DNA of 64,000 nucleotides from Sclerodactyla briareus. Its lineage: Eukaryota > Echinodermata > Holothuroidea > Dendrochirotida > Sclerodactylidae. Shown one piece after another: positions 1 through 11,516 of the stretch. Both the position numbers and the translations under genes were made by a program. The stretch covers positions 1-64,000 of the forward strand of contig JAODTK010001665.1 in NCBI GenBank assembly GCA_026419785.1. Direction: 5' to 3'. Within the stretch, counting starts at the first letter, position 1. Each line of letters begins with the position of its first letter. Under the pieces are notes generated by a model, which was given only the letters and a program-made list of their open reading frames with translations, had not been told where the DNA came from and searched no databases.

Positions 1-366
1 TAACTGTCGCAAATAAATGACCAAACCCGACCACATAACAACTACCCGCCCCCTCCCACCCTACCCTACGTTTAATGAGTTGAAATGCTATTTTTGCCAC
101 GCCATGGGATCCTCTGCTGACTTTCGCTACAGTTGTGGACTGTTAATGCATCGTTACGCTTGATATATACATGTTCTAAACATGAATTTATTATCTTTTC
201 GGCAACCCCGTTATTTACTGTCAATGTTGTGTTAAAATGTCTCTCATCTGCCTCACGCATGCCTCATACAAAATAGCGCTTGCGACACTGTGTCAAGAGG
301 GCACAGTTGTGGTCATGTACAATCAGTACGATTTATGAGCCGTGCTACAACCCCGCCAAAGTTTTT
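1..366. other. Unannotated stretch
   Basis: No gene, repeat copy or RNA gene recognised. Only short frames without composition or motif support are present. Confidence 0.5.
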
Positions 367-822
367 GGAACAAAACTGCAACGTACATGCAAAACCCCCG
401 CGCCCCGAAATTCAATGTTGCATGTCATTAGCGTCATTCTATCCTAAGAACCTTTTCCCCAACATTGAAACGGTAGGGGGGGGGTGAAGGGGTCTGCACC
501 TGTCCCTCCGCCAATTTGAGTGTCCCAGCTCCTAATAGGTATTACGGGAAGAGTTGTGCCAACAATTTTGGCGGGTATTAATCCCCGCCCGCCAAATAGA
601 TGGAACAAAACTGCACGTACATGCAAAACCCCGCGCCCTTATCCTAGCGAATGTGGCTTTCATTAGCGTCATGCTATCCTAAGAACATTTCCCCAATATT
701 GAAACGGGGCGGGGTGGGTGGCTGAAGGGGGTCCTGCCACATGGTCCCTCCGGCCAATGAGTGTCCCCGCTCCTATACTTATAACGGAGATTTGTGCCAA
801 CATTTTGGCGGATTGTAGCTCC
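367..822. repeat. Two-unit tandem repeat, period about 235 bp
   Basis: Unit 1 begins at the GGAACAAAACTGC at 367 and unit 2 at the same motif at 602. Both then run through the same order of landmarks: ACGTACATGCAAAACCC, ATTAGCGTCAT, CTATCCTAAGAAC, a G-rich run, GTCCCTCC, GAGTGTCCC, and TGTGCCAACA followed by TTTTGGCGG. The units differ by substitutions and many short indels. No coding potential is evident. Confidence 0.85.
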
Positions 823-1989
823 GACTTGGCCTGTGGCATGATCGCATAATGATACCTGTGTGACTGGTTTGCTGGGTTGTGCTCATTATGCCCCCCTGCC
901 TAGAGGTGATATGGTCAGATTGCAGGTACAACTTACAATGTAATCCCAATCTTAATTCTTATCGTAACAAAAGACTTTCCAATACCTAAACCGTACCCCT
1001 GAACCTCACTAAACCCCACCCCCAAACTTAGCTCATTACATCCACCCTGGTTATAGAGTCTGTGTAATCTGAGAGAGAATTTGGATCATGAGTGACGGAT
1101 TTTCGTCACCTTCATGGGAAGTTTGCTACAGTAAAATTACTTCTGATACGTGACTAGCCTAGTCTAAGTTGGGCCAAGGCTTAGCCTAGGCTTACATCTA
1201 TTTTCCTAAGCCTCTCATCGATTCGGAAGGACGTATAAATGAACTAAGAGACAAGGTATACTTGCATAATGCATACCCCATTTCGCATGTGGTACTTGGA
1301 ACTTATTGCATGAATAGTTTAGAGTTCCGATTATGGTTTCGGGTTAGTGACTGAGGGACCCGGCAACCCCGACGCGAAGAACAAAGGAAAAAATTCGCTC
1401 TATATTGTTTTACCGCTTTTCAAGTTCTAATGCTATGTGATTTATTTTATATACTTGTTCATACTGTTTACGCCCTCTTATATTTGGATTACACGTTTTT
1501 TTTTGCTGTTTTACAACATTTGAGCGAGGTTTGTTTTCGAGTTTGGATCTTTCACCGATATACTATTTTTACCGCCATTTTTATTAGTGATTGCTCTCGA
1601 TCACAGGAACCGTTTCCGCTATCAGTATAAACCATACTACGGTTGCCATTGCAGCAGAAAACACTTTAATGTCTACCCTCGAAGTTCAAACTGAAGGCTC
1701 CTTTCCTGCTGTAATGGGTTGCACATTCCGCCGTATACTGTCGATCAACATGTATTTGCAACAACAAATATCATTCCAGTGCGTCGGATTAAAAAAAAGC
1801 TCCTCCAAAAACGAATCTATGGATTTGTCCATCGTGTCGGCACCTACCCACAACTCTCCAAGCAACACCGAGCGACTGATCGTAGCTTTGGCAAATCGAT
1901 CGACTGGAGAGGAACTAACGAACTCCAGGCAAAGACAAGGAGGCCTCCCTGGAGATAATGTCGGCATGCCCCAGCTACTCAGATGTAAC
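823..1989. other. Unresolved stretch upstream of the LINE
   Basis: No convincing gene. Around 1145-1200 there are short palindromic AGCCTAGGC-type motifs, also seen at 48.0 and 62.35 kb. An open frame at 1591-2055 (+, 154 codons) has no recognisable domain in its first two thirds. It ends inside the LINE ORF1 esterase region, so the 5' part of the LINE may begin in or before it. Confidence 0.4.
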
Positions 1990-2800
1990 GAAAACAAATC
2001 TGGCCAAACCGAAAGACCTACTGTAGTTGGGACTCTTTGCTACGGATATCACTAATGACATTGAGAACACTTACGTTAAATGCAACTGGAGCCACTATCG
2101 CTACCATTCAGGACACTCTGGTGATTCACTCGATGTAAGCCTACATAACTACTCAATATTACCATTCATAAGCTGGAACTAATATGTTGTCCGAAATCCT
2201 ACGATGGAAGAACCCTAGGGATTTTTGAGGGAAACTAGCACGAGCTGAATCAGCTAGACACCATGCCACATGTCGTCATATCGGGACCCTTTCCCAAGGC
2301 TGGATGAACACGGCATCGACATACAAACTCTCGATATTGACCTACAGGAACGAACGTCGAGACTAGGCTGCCGGTACATGCAAACGTCATCATGCATGAC
2401 CTACGAGATGGGACCAGACAGGAGCCTTTTCGCCGACGATTCCAACCTAACCTAAGGAGTCCGAACGTTTTATTGACAGAACTCACCACAGCTACCAGCA
2501 CTATCAACATCAAGGAAGTCCCATAAGGTCAATACCACGGAGAGAATGCCTCAATGTCGACACCACCCACAGCCGATATGTCCAACCCCAGAGATGAGGA
2601 GACACTCGTTACAAGGAGGCTTCATAGTCACGCCAATACCCAACACCCACACCCAGAGATGAGACCCAACAACAGCAATCGAGTGTTACAACTGTGGAGC
2701 AGCAAACCACTCTAAAAAAATTGCCGATTTGACCACCCCAGTCAGTGCAAGAGCATTCGGACGCCGAGGCCACAAGGCGAAAATGTTCCGTGGTACACGT
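1990..2800 (+). pseudogene. LINE ORF1: SGNH-hydrolase (esterase)-like domain plus CCHC zinc knuckles, frameshifted
   Basis: Four esterase blocks can be read with frame changes. They are a V-V-G-D-S-L-type block at 2022-2040 (one base short), an A-G-T-N block at 2172-2183, the run VVISGPFPRLD at 2272-2305, and a block reading DRSLFADDSNLT at 2417-2452. The last occupies the place of the catalytic Asp-x-x-His motif, with Asn where His is usual. Further on, C-Y-N-C-G-A-A-N-H at 2683-2709, then C-G/R-R-G-H-K-A-K around 2755-2785, match the spacing of CCHC nucleic-acid-binding knuckles with some cysteines lost. In CR1/L2 elements this protein binds element RNA; the role of the esterase is not established. 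The copy is non-functional as read. Confidence 0.75.
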
Positions 2801-3109
2801 TGAACCATCTTACTAGGGGTGGGGGTTTGCAGGCCAGGAGGACGAGGGCGCCGCCATAACTTGCCCTTATCTCAAGAGGGACAGGTGACACAGTAAAGCC
2901 GGAAACGTAATAACTGTTTCAATACTTTTAACTGTATTTGGAAAGCTTATCTTATTTTAATAAAAATAACTTTTATGGCCCCTTACGTATGATGCACCTA
3001 CCACCCCCTACATTCTACCTTGAATAATGACCATCAGAGCTATGTTCCCATGAGCAGCAAGACAACGGCTAAGCAATCACAGACAAAGAAGTTACTGTGC
3101 CAATAAATT

Positions 3110-5927
3110 TCAACTCGCCTTCCTACATCAATCGCCTTCTCAATAAAGTAGCCAACTACAAGCATTAATGATCGGACTAATCATAACCTCACATTGGTTT
3201 GAACGAGACATTTCTCGATGAATATCCATTAATGACCATGAAATCAATATACCCGGGTATTTTTGTTTCGCCGGACAGAGAAGGGAGACAGGAGTGGTGT
3301 TGTGCTGTTTATGTTACACACGACATACCGTTGTTTCAGGCATTAATTAGAGGTTTGAATGCCATCGCAGCATTGGGGAGAATTCCTTTAAAAAATGTTA
3401 GAATGTATTAATTTGTGGTTTTATATCGCGCCATGTTGGCACAGTGATTGGACAGAATTAGGTCAGAGAGCTAACGACCCTTGTCATTCTGATTGATATC
3501 GTGTTATTGGTGATTTTAATCTCAATTTGTTGAATGGAGAAAACTGTAATGGGGTCAAGATATCGAACTACTGGGATTGAACATTTGGTTAAAATGCTAC
3601 AAACAAGGAACGGAAATCTTCAATCCACCTTGATCGACCATGTATACACCACAATGACTTCCGAGTTAACAACCTCAGTGTGCCTCATGTTATCAATTAC
3701 GATCATTATCCAATATTTTTACTGCAGCAGGTGATGCTTGAGATTAAGACCACCTCACACAGTCTATACAGTATAAAAGGTGGTAATATAAACCAACATA
3801 TTTGGGATAGACCTAACTTAGAGGCTCTTTAATGGCACCCAGACTGTTTCATATAGCGATCCAGATAAATCTTTAGCCGCGTGGCAAAATGTATTTATTG
3901 ATATCCTGAATACATGCCCCTTTAAAATGAAAGAAGTAAGGAGAAATTTCAACCGAAGTGGTTTAATGACGAATAAGTGATGCAATTTCAAGAGAAGCAA
4001 CAGAGCTAGAAGGCTGATCCCACCTTGTACAAACATATAAAATACAGTTACAGCATGAGCAGAAAGGCGAGCAAAACTATTTCCATGCCATAATTGACAC
4101 GAAGGAACTCGCAAGCTATTTGAACTCCTACGAAATGTTTCCAATCAAACAACCCTGACACTGAAAGTTCAACAATCACCTAGTTTCGTTATAGTCGATA
4201 ATAGAGATATTGAAGGTAACCATAGGTTGCGAAATGCATTTAAACAAATTTTTCACTTCTTATCACCCAGTGTGTGGGGCCGGGTTTGCAGGTTCCACAG
4301 GACTTGATGAACTACAAAGGTATAATCTTACATAAGCTCCCCTCGGTACCCCGCTTTGACATACCGCTGGTCCTCACAAGATTTCGGTGTGCGGTATTTA
4401 AGTTCTTTGGCCCCAATAAAGCAACGTGTCTAGATGAATTAGTGCTAAAATTTCGAAAGAGCAATGTCAGGCGTTTATTGTTGAAAGTATTACGCACATT
4501 ATAAATTTACGTATTTCACAAATGTTTTTCCAGTCTATCTGGAAACAAGCTAGAGTGACCCCATATCAAAAGCGGTCAGCCCTTGACGTTTCAATTTATC
4601 GGCCTATATCTATTCTACCAGTGTTTCCAGTTATTGAGAAGCACGTACCTAATGCCCTGAGTACATACCTGAATGCATTTGATTGATCTACTTATATCAT
4701 CGCAGTCAGGATTCAGGGAAATGAACTCATGCGAGACAGCTCTCCTAAAAATCACAGACGGATGGATGGAAGCAATCGACGAAGGGTATTTTGTAGTCAC
4801 AGTATTCCTGGATCTAAAAAAGCTTTTGATCTGGTCCGAGTCATGACATTCTAATTAAGCGCAGTTGGGTCCTATATGGGTTTTCGGAAGGTACATGTGC
4901 TTGGATGACGTCTACCTTGCTGGTAGAACCGGCGAAGTCAGATTATGGGCTCTTTCTGATCCCGATCCGTTGTCTGTGTCGTTTCCTCCTCAGATCTATT
5001 CTAGTACCATTGTTATTCATATTATAGTTAAATGATTGGGTCTCGCGTTAGAACAAGTACGTGCGACATGTATCTGACGAACCACTTTTTATGTCACTGG
5101 TAAAAACTATAACAGATATAAATGATAAATTAACTGCGTGCCAAAAAAATTGTGTGTTGTTTTTTTGGGGGGGGGGGGGTAAAAATAGCGAGTGTGTAAG
5201 TAACAGAATGGCGATGATACCATAAACCTAAAACTATGTCGATGACTCCCGAAGAAATTTCGAGACAAGATGATTAGGGGGAATAGCTCTCTATAATGTT
5301 GAACAACTGCTTCTGGAAAATGCCCCACGAAAAACTACTGGGGGTGCATATTGATCAAACATTATCTTGGAATGTGCACGTATTATCTTGCAACTTTTTC
5401 ACGGGGATAATTGGCTCTTTAAGAGAATAAAGCCATTTATTGACACAGGCTACCATGTAACGGTATTTCAGGGTATATTATGCCGCTGTTCGACTACTGT
5501 AGTACCATATGGGGTACATGTACGGAGGGCGATATGCAAACGTTACCCGATTGCAAAATCGCGGCCAGAGTAATATTGAACGATCCTGATTCCAATAAAG
5601 TTCTGATTAATGGCTTGATACCCACTGGGCTGAAGTCACTCGAGAAGCGTATTCCATGAAAAGCGTCTTACATTCTATATAAATGTCTCAATGGTATTAC
5701 CCCCGATTATCTCAGAGGTTTATTCCAATTCACAGAGATACGCACCACATGGTCCTAGATCGTCTACGTCGAATGGACTATTCTTACCGGTGGAGACCGA
5801 ATACCACAAACGACGCCTTTCATACAATGCTGCTAGAGACTGGACTAACTTACCCCACCTGTAGGGAGGGGCGCAATCTTAGCATTTTTAAAACATTTAA
5901 TTCGCGGAAATACTATGATTTTTATTG
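3110..5927 (+). pseudogene. LINE ORF2: endonuclease-reverse transcriptase, frameshifted
   Basis: AP-endonuclease: N-R-L-L-N-K-V near 3130, NETFLDEYP then YPGIFVSPDREGR at 3198-3290, VIGDFN (3503-3520), STLIDHVYT (about 3624-3655) and YDHYPI (3698-3715), the counterpart of the usual SDHYPI. Reverse transcriptase: NKATCLDEL (about 4415-4443), SALDVSIYRPISILP (4572-4620), S-G-F-R (4703-4717), FLDLKKAFDLV (about 4804-4836, split by a short A-run), and P-Q-x-S-I-L-V-P-L-L-F-I (about 4987-5020). The YxDD box is garbled by missing bases near 5066-5085. C-terminal region: LGVHIDQTLSW (5336-5370), FDYCSTIWG (5489-5515) and a Tyr-Asp-Phe-Tyr end at 5927. It made target nicks and cDNA in its active ancestor. 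It is broken by many frameshifts. Confidence 0.9.
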
Positions 5928-6297
5928 AAGCCTCAATAATTTTGAAATTTTGAAAGATTTTTATGATGGTATATTAGGTTATTTATGAATTTCATTTACA
6001 TGGTTTCATCTGACAACGGAGTCTCATTATATCATTGTTACCGTGATGATTCTCTCATTTGATTCCCTTCGTTTTGTAAGTTTATGAAATTTTATTAATG
6101 GACCTCTAGGGCTCGCTTACGTGTAAATGTTACTGTTACTAATTTTTACCTCCTTTATGAAGGATCCTTTAATATTTATTGCCAATAGGTTTACTGTTTA
6201 TTATTTGTCCCTCGGGTTAGATTATAGCAACTTGCTCACCGATCTTTTACCACATGCCATTCAGAATGTAAATGGTAAATAATAAATAAATAAAAGA

Positions 6298-7799
6298 ACT
6301 ATCTATGAGGGTTTTGGTTGACGGTAATATTGGAGATTATCTGAAAGTATCGACCCTAACCTACACCTAATCCCTAACAATGAAGAACAAACGGGAATAC
6401 ATATCATCGATGCGAGGAGCAATACCGGTCCTCCAATAGTAAAGGTGCAAATGGTAGCTTCATTTGAGTATGAAAGTATAAGACATGAGACCCACATACA
6501 TCAGGCCCCTGAGTATATGCTAGGCTACGTATGTACGTACATATTGGGCAGTAGCACTAATCGTATTTTCTCCCCCTCCGGCTTTGATGTGCATGAACAC
6601 ACAGTCTCGCGCTTTGCTGGGTATATAATCATCCTCATGAAGGCAAAATGAGTCTCGTGCCACTTCAGTGCGTAAGTTATGTCCTCAGTTTGTGTATCAA
6701 TCCCCGACTGTCCGTGTGTGCGTACACATAGAATTAGAGTGGACAACCCCTTGTCAGACTATTACGATTGAACGGATCTATACCGAACGCAAACATGTAT
6801 CATATATTCCAATTTGGCATGCTCGTACGTGGGTTGCTCATATGTTGAGGAGAACCCTATTGTTCTTTCTTGTTGTCGGGTCAAGGTCAATGACGTCACC
6901 ATAGGGTAATCCTTCTATATCTTGGCAACTAGGACATTTCCTAGCAGTGTTGTAATGAAAAGTAAGTTCGTCTAGGTGAACTACATCGGTTGACCTACTT
7001 TGACCCCTTTTGACCTTTGACCTCATTTGACCCTAAATGACCTTGTGATCTTCAGTTCCATTTTTGCGGCCAGATCGACAGTACTCCCAAAACACTCTTC
7101 CCACTCTAACGCTATCTCAAGTTATGTCCTCTGTAAAAGGGTGAATTAACGGCTTCAAAAACTGTGGATTTCAGGTTCGACATTGACTTCTCAGCACTGG
7201 AACATTTGGGAGATTAGCGTAAAGTGAAGTTCTGTTTCCCTGTGCGGCTACCACTAGACCAACTTAAATCAGGCGGCGTTAGGCCGTACAAGAAAAAAAT
7301 CGTTTGAGGAGACCCCCTAGATCGCGGAACGCACTTCCCGTACGGGTCCGTATGGGACGAGAGCACAATCCTGAAATTGTAACAATTTTTTCATTTAAAA
7401 GAAGGTTCTCTCAAGAAACGTAATCAACCTTAGGGAATTTCAAGGTTTTACACTTGGGTGCTGTGGCATTCTAACATACGATGCAAGTGAGGTAACGGTC
7501 GTGAAAGGAGCATGGAAATAAGCAATGGCACACCCAATACGTCGCCGCGAAACGCGAGATTTTGCAGGATCCAATTTGACCACGATATTGCACTGACGCC
7601 TCTCTGACCTATCACTCAGATAGGCCTGAGTTTTTTTACTCAAGATTACGGTGCCCATTTTGATTTCTTTGCGTACCACAGTCGCACGATAGGAAAACTT
7701 CCCTTGGGGCCAACAGTGCAAGCGTCGATCACAGAGAAACCCGCCTGCGCCGCGAAGTGCCTCGCGAAAATTTTACCAAAAGTCAGGCAATCTTTCACG
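6298..7799. other. Unresolved stretch with a TGACC-rich cluster
   Basis: No gene recognised. At 6985-7045 the motif TGACC/TTTGACC recurs at least six times, as in families R1 and E elsewhere in the window. A stretch near 7435-7535 resembles 24,222-24,300 (shared GGGTGCxGTGxCATT and CAAGTGAGG...ACGGTC), so another dispersed repeat is probably present. Confidence 0.4.
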
Positions 7800-8840
7800 A
7801 TATGAACTTATCCCCACTGATTTGTTAATATGTCCTTTGCCGAATTTGTGGCGTTCCCAGGACCGAACCTTCGATGGCTATATTCAGGGAGGTTTTCAAC
7901 CGCACCGTGTGCCTTCCCCATTATTAGTATCTGCACCGGCACGCTTCATCTTTCAACAAGTGGTCGCCCCACAAATTGATCGCGATTACTCTATTTCCAA
8001 ATTTGCAATAGACCCTATATGCAAAAATATCACAGGCCCGCCAGGTTGTAGACGTACCCCGTCGCCATCACCCTTTCCTCCCTTAACACACAGCAGAGAG
8101 TAACACTCTTGGGCATTCCATCGAAAAGTTAGGCCAACTTGGACTTTTCTTCACTCGAATTTTGAATCTGCTTTTTGACAACGCAATTTGTGACGTTCCC
8201 CGGCCGCATTTTTCGATGTCCGCACCAGTGTGGGCCGTCATAGTGATAGTAAGTGCAACCGTACACCAACTTTTAACGAGTTGTCGCCCCCCTAAAAATT
8301 CACAGATTCCGCCAGTTGGAACCTACCCAGTCCAACCCCCATCCCTTCACTCAAGAAGCGATATTGTCTTGTTTATATTAGTGTTTGTTTTTAAAGGCCA
8401 ATAGTCATGTACTTATACTGGGACTTTTCAGTACTATCCTAATTGTATTACATTATGGCAGCCGAACTCCACAACAAATTTCGCCGATTTTGAGTGACCG
8501 ACCCTAAAAACACAGTCAGCTCTGAAAAAAATTGCATTGTGACAGGGCTGGGGGGAACCGCAGATTCCCCTCTATCCAAAGTCAGTAAACCATATATGTT
8601 TGAAATCTTGGTACCAACCCAACTATAGATGGATCTGAATACCACCTCAAAAATTGTTCAAAAATTATTGAGGATAATTTCATTTAGTAGAATACCGTCT
8701 TTTGCTTTCTGTAATCATGGCGAAAAAATGCATTGTATTACGTTCAGGGTGATGGACACCTTTGCACCCCCCCCCCCCCCTCGTGATGTTCATAGATTCC
8801 TCAAATTCTCTAGAGAGAATTAAAAATATCTCACCAAAGC
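7800..8840 (+). repeat. Dispersed repeat family J, copy 1
   Basis: The part at 8160-8400 matches the reverse complement of 36,740-36,990 over its length. Shared landmarks are TTTTTGACAACGCAATT, a G-G-C-C-x-CATTTTCGA run, CACAGATxCCGCCAG, and a CACTCA(A/G)AAAGCGAT run. The stretch at 7800-8100 shares the same order of landmarks more weakly, so the copy holds about two tandem units. A poly-C run lies at 8767-8780. No TIR or coding region was defined. Confidence 0.7.
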
Positions 8841-9459
8841 AACATGCAGAACCTCCAATTTGGGGTGTGGGGTTTTGGTATGTCCTCTTTTCGTCCGTGC
8901 TAGTTCCAAGCAAATCTGTTTACCTAACCATTGGCCTTTAACCAACTGGTCATCGACAACGTCTAATGAAGTAGCACCACACCAAGCTGGTGACGCCAGT
9001 CTGAATGCAAACGATAGTGCTTACGAAACCTTATCGTTGATAATTAAAGGGAAACTCCCAGGCAGAGGCTGTTTCCTTGCCTTCTAGATATTTTTCCGAC
9101 ATTCCGACGGTGTTTTGATGGACGTTGAAAGGCCTCCTTTATCATCAATGGTCACAAGTGAATTCAAAGTCCCGCCCTGGGTTGCATAGTCATAACACCG
9201 CGCGGTACAGTGTACATCGCATTATTGCACAACTTTCAAATATCCCCCAATGTCGTGACGAAGTCACCGACCAGCAACTGTCCTACTTAGTGTGGCATGT
9301 CGTGCGTTCATATCGTAATTCTTTCAAACAAAGACTCTGTTATTGCGAACAAATTGTATGCATCCTTACACGGGTGGTGAGTCCTCCAACCTAATTTCTA
9401 GTGAAGTTATGGCCCACACCCGATTATAAAATATCACCAGAAGCAGGGTCTTCGGAGCG
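8841..9459. other. Unannotated stretch
   Basis: No gene, TIR or repeat copy recognised. Short frames lack supporting motifs. Confidence 0.4.
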
Positions 9460-9575
9460 TTTCGTGAAAAGTGGGGGGGGGGGGACATCGATGCAAATGA
9501 CTATCTCAGCGGAGCGCCATAATCTGTTGGCGAGGAGCGGGCAAATAAATTTCAATTTCATTCCCCCCCCCAACA
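9460..9575 (-). repeat. Poly-G plus GCGCC hairpin module (family A terminal type), reverse orientation
   Basis: A G-run (9472-9483) is followed by a segment containing GCGGAGCGCCATAATCTG then TTGGCG, and by a C-run at 9564-9572. This is the same order, on the opposite strand, as the ends of family A copies near 23.3, 56.55 and 58.3 kb. It probably represents a short derivative or remnant of that family. Confidence 0.6.
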
Positions 9576-11299
9576 AAAAAAAAAAAGGGAAAAATTCCGA
9601 CGGAACGGCATTTGCCAGTCTCAAGGCACCCATCTACATGTAAGATTTGAGTAAAAGACAGCCAAACAAGTTGCCATTGTGCATGCTAAACGATAGTCAC
9701 CGAGTACACACATGGTCTTTTTTCATTAATCACCTTTTATACTCCTTGCTTTTTTGCGTGAAGATCCAAGGTGTCTACCGAACTGTCTACTGGTGGATCG
9801 AAGGAAAAAGCCATAGGCCGTACGGGACCACTCCATTTTGGAAGCCCGAAAATTTTGTACCCGCTTTTACAAGTCCAGTCATCGTGAAACTACCGGCGCG
9901 CGCGAGCGCGAAAAAAATTGCATGTTTCCCGGGCAATTTTATCAAATTTTTTTTTTTTCACTTTGACTTTTTCCTCCAATTTTCCACGAATTTCGCCCGA
10001 ATTTTTTCAATCTCAGTATAATTGGGGGGTGGGGTGGCAGTCTGCCCCCAAGTTCGCATATTAGCCGACAACGCCTGTAAGAACAACGCCATTGCGCCGA
10101 AACACTTGAAAATTCATTCACTTTGGCTATTCATTTAAAATTCGAGACTCGGTGTGAAACATGGGTAATCCTTCCACTTCGGCCCTAGTCGGGTACAGAT
10201 CTTCACCTGGGTTACGCACCTGGAATTAGTGGATTACAAAACAACTTCCAACGCGATTATTGTTTGGTTGACAAAAATTGAATCAGTTTCGAATGATACA
10301 AAACGGGCATGTGCCAATTATGTTTAATTACGGTCCGGAAAAGTGGTGGTGTGGGGGGAACAAACGATATGATACCCCCCACTTTCCCCCACTTTTGAAA
10401 GGTTGGGGGGGATAATCACCTGTTGACGCCCATGACCACCTGTTGACCGCCCACTCGCCAACATTTTTTTCGAACCTCGCTCGAATCCGACGTTACACAC
10501 AAGTCTATGAGAGATGCCCCATTGAGTTAAGTGTATGTGGAGATTTTTTTTCCACTGTACAAATATCCCATTGACAGTCGTCGTAAATGGCGCATAATCT
10601 GCTTGTTCATTTTAATCATTTGACTGCTTGTTTTAAGTCATTGATTCATGTCGGCAAAATCGCAGTCATTCTGTTCGAAATTTTCAACAAAAAACTTGGG
10701 TGAAAAATGTAATTTAGAAAAGGGAGGTGTAGTACAGATTTAAGTATAGATTGTTTCGACGAAGTCCATGCTAAAACTTCGACTGACGTGATCAATAACA
10801 GTTCATGTAGGACTGGTATACTTGTTACCGAGTTACGTTATAAATAGCAATCTGGGTCGCCGCTCTCCCCGTCACGATTAGGAAGGATTCTTAATAGTCA
10901 CGCTAAGATTCGCTTTGCAAGGCATACGCTGTGTTATGCGCATTAGCCAAGCTGGAACTGCCGAACTCTGTGTTTTATCTTGGATGGGTCGTTCGTAGCG
11001 CTCAAACTCCTGATGGAAGTGGTTTGATAAGATGCAGAAAAGTAGGGAAACATGTCTCTTGCCTGGAGTTCCCCTTTAAGAAACACCCCTGGGGACATTT
11101 TCAGGCATTTTTTCTTTGTTAAGGAACATAATATGTTTGCACAAGGCACATCATATGTCTCGAACACTATACTGTTACCAGAACACTCGCGCGAGAAATG
11201 GAGCAGCAGAATTCACTCAACTTCATCATTTAGGCATTATGCATTTGTTTGAGCACGGTTGCTACTGGATATGTCAGATACGTGTCAGCGAAATATCAC
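9576..11299. other. Unresolved stretch
   Basis: No gene recognised. An alternating palindrome, CGGCGCGCGCGAGCGCG, lies at 9895-9911 beside an A-run and a T-rich tract. A 124-codon frame at 9647-10021 owes most of its length to that T-rich tract and is not credible as a gene. Confidence 0.4.
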
Positions 11300-11405
11300 T
11301 CGGGCTCAAATATGGTGGGGGGGGGGCGAAATGCATTGCGTCCTCCCCAACTGAAATATTGGGGTGGACGCCGCCCGGCACCTCCTCTTGCCCCTCCACA
11401 TCCAC
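11300..11405. repeat. Poly-G / AATATT module
   Basis: A G-run (11,312-11,327) is followed by CCTCCCCAACTGAAATATTGGGG and by GGACGCCGCCCGG. The combination of a G-run, an AATATT core next to C or G runs, and a GCCGCCC end is the subterminal signature of family A elements. Confidence 0.5.
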
Positions 11406-11516
11406 CAATAGACTGTATGTATTACATCATACCGCCGAAGTTCATGAAACAACACAAATACAGTAACAATAACAAGTTATGTCGTCAAATAGTATCATCC
11501 TAAGAATAGAGTATCC

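Larger units (their letters stand above)
1990..6297 (+). mobile_element. CR1/L2-like non-LTR retrotransposon (LINE), nearly complete but frameshifted
   Basis: The features expected of a CR1/L2-group LINE appear in order on one strand. ORF1 has an SGNH-esterase-like domain and CCHC zinc-knuckle remnants. ORF2 has an AP-type endonuclease followed by a reverse transcriptase and a C-terminal region. A 3' untranslated region of about 340 bp ends in an AATAAATAAATAAA tail (6276-6296). Conserved motifs are scattered over all three frames, which implies many single-base indels. ORF1 esterases are known from CR1 and L2 elements, so placement in that group is favoured; the exact clade cannot be settled by eye. 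The 5' end is uncertain and may lie several hundred bases upstream. Confidence 0.9.

Noticed and set aside
9647..10021. 124-codon plus-strand frame
   Set aside because: Its C-terminal third is a translated T-rich tract (Phe runs), it has no domain, and it starts in a repeat-rich area.
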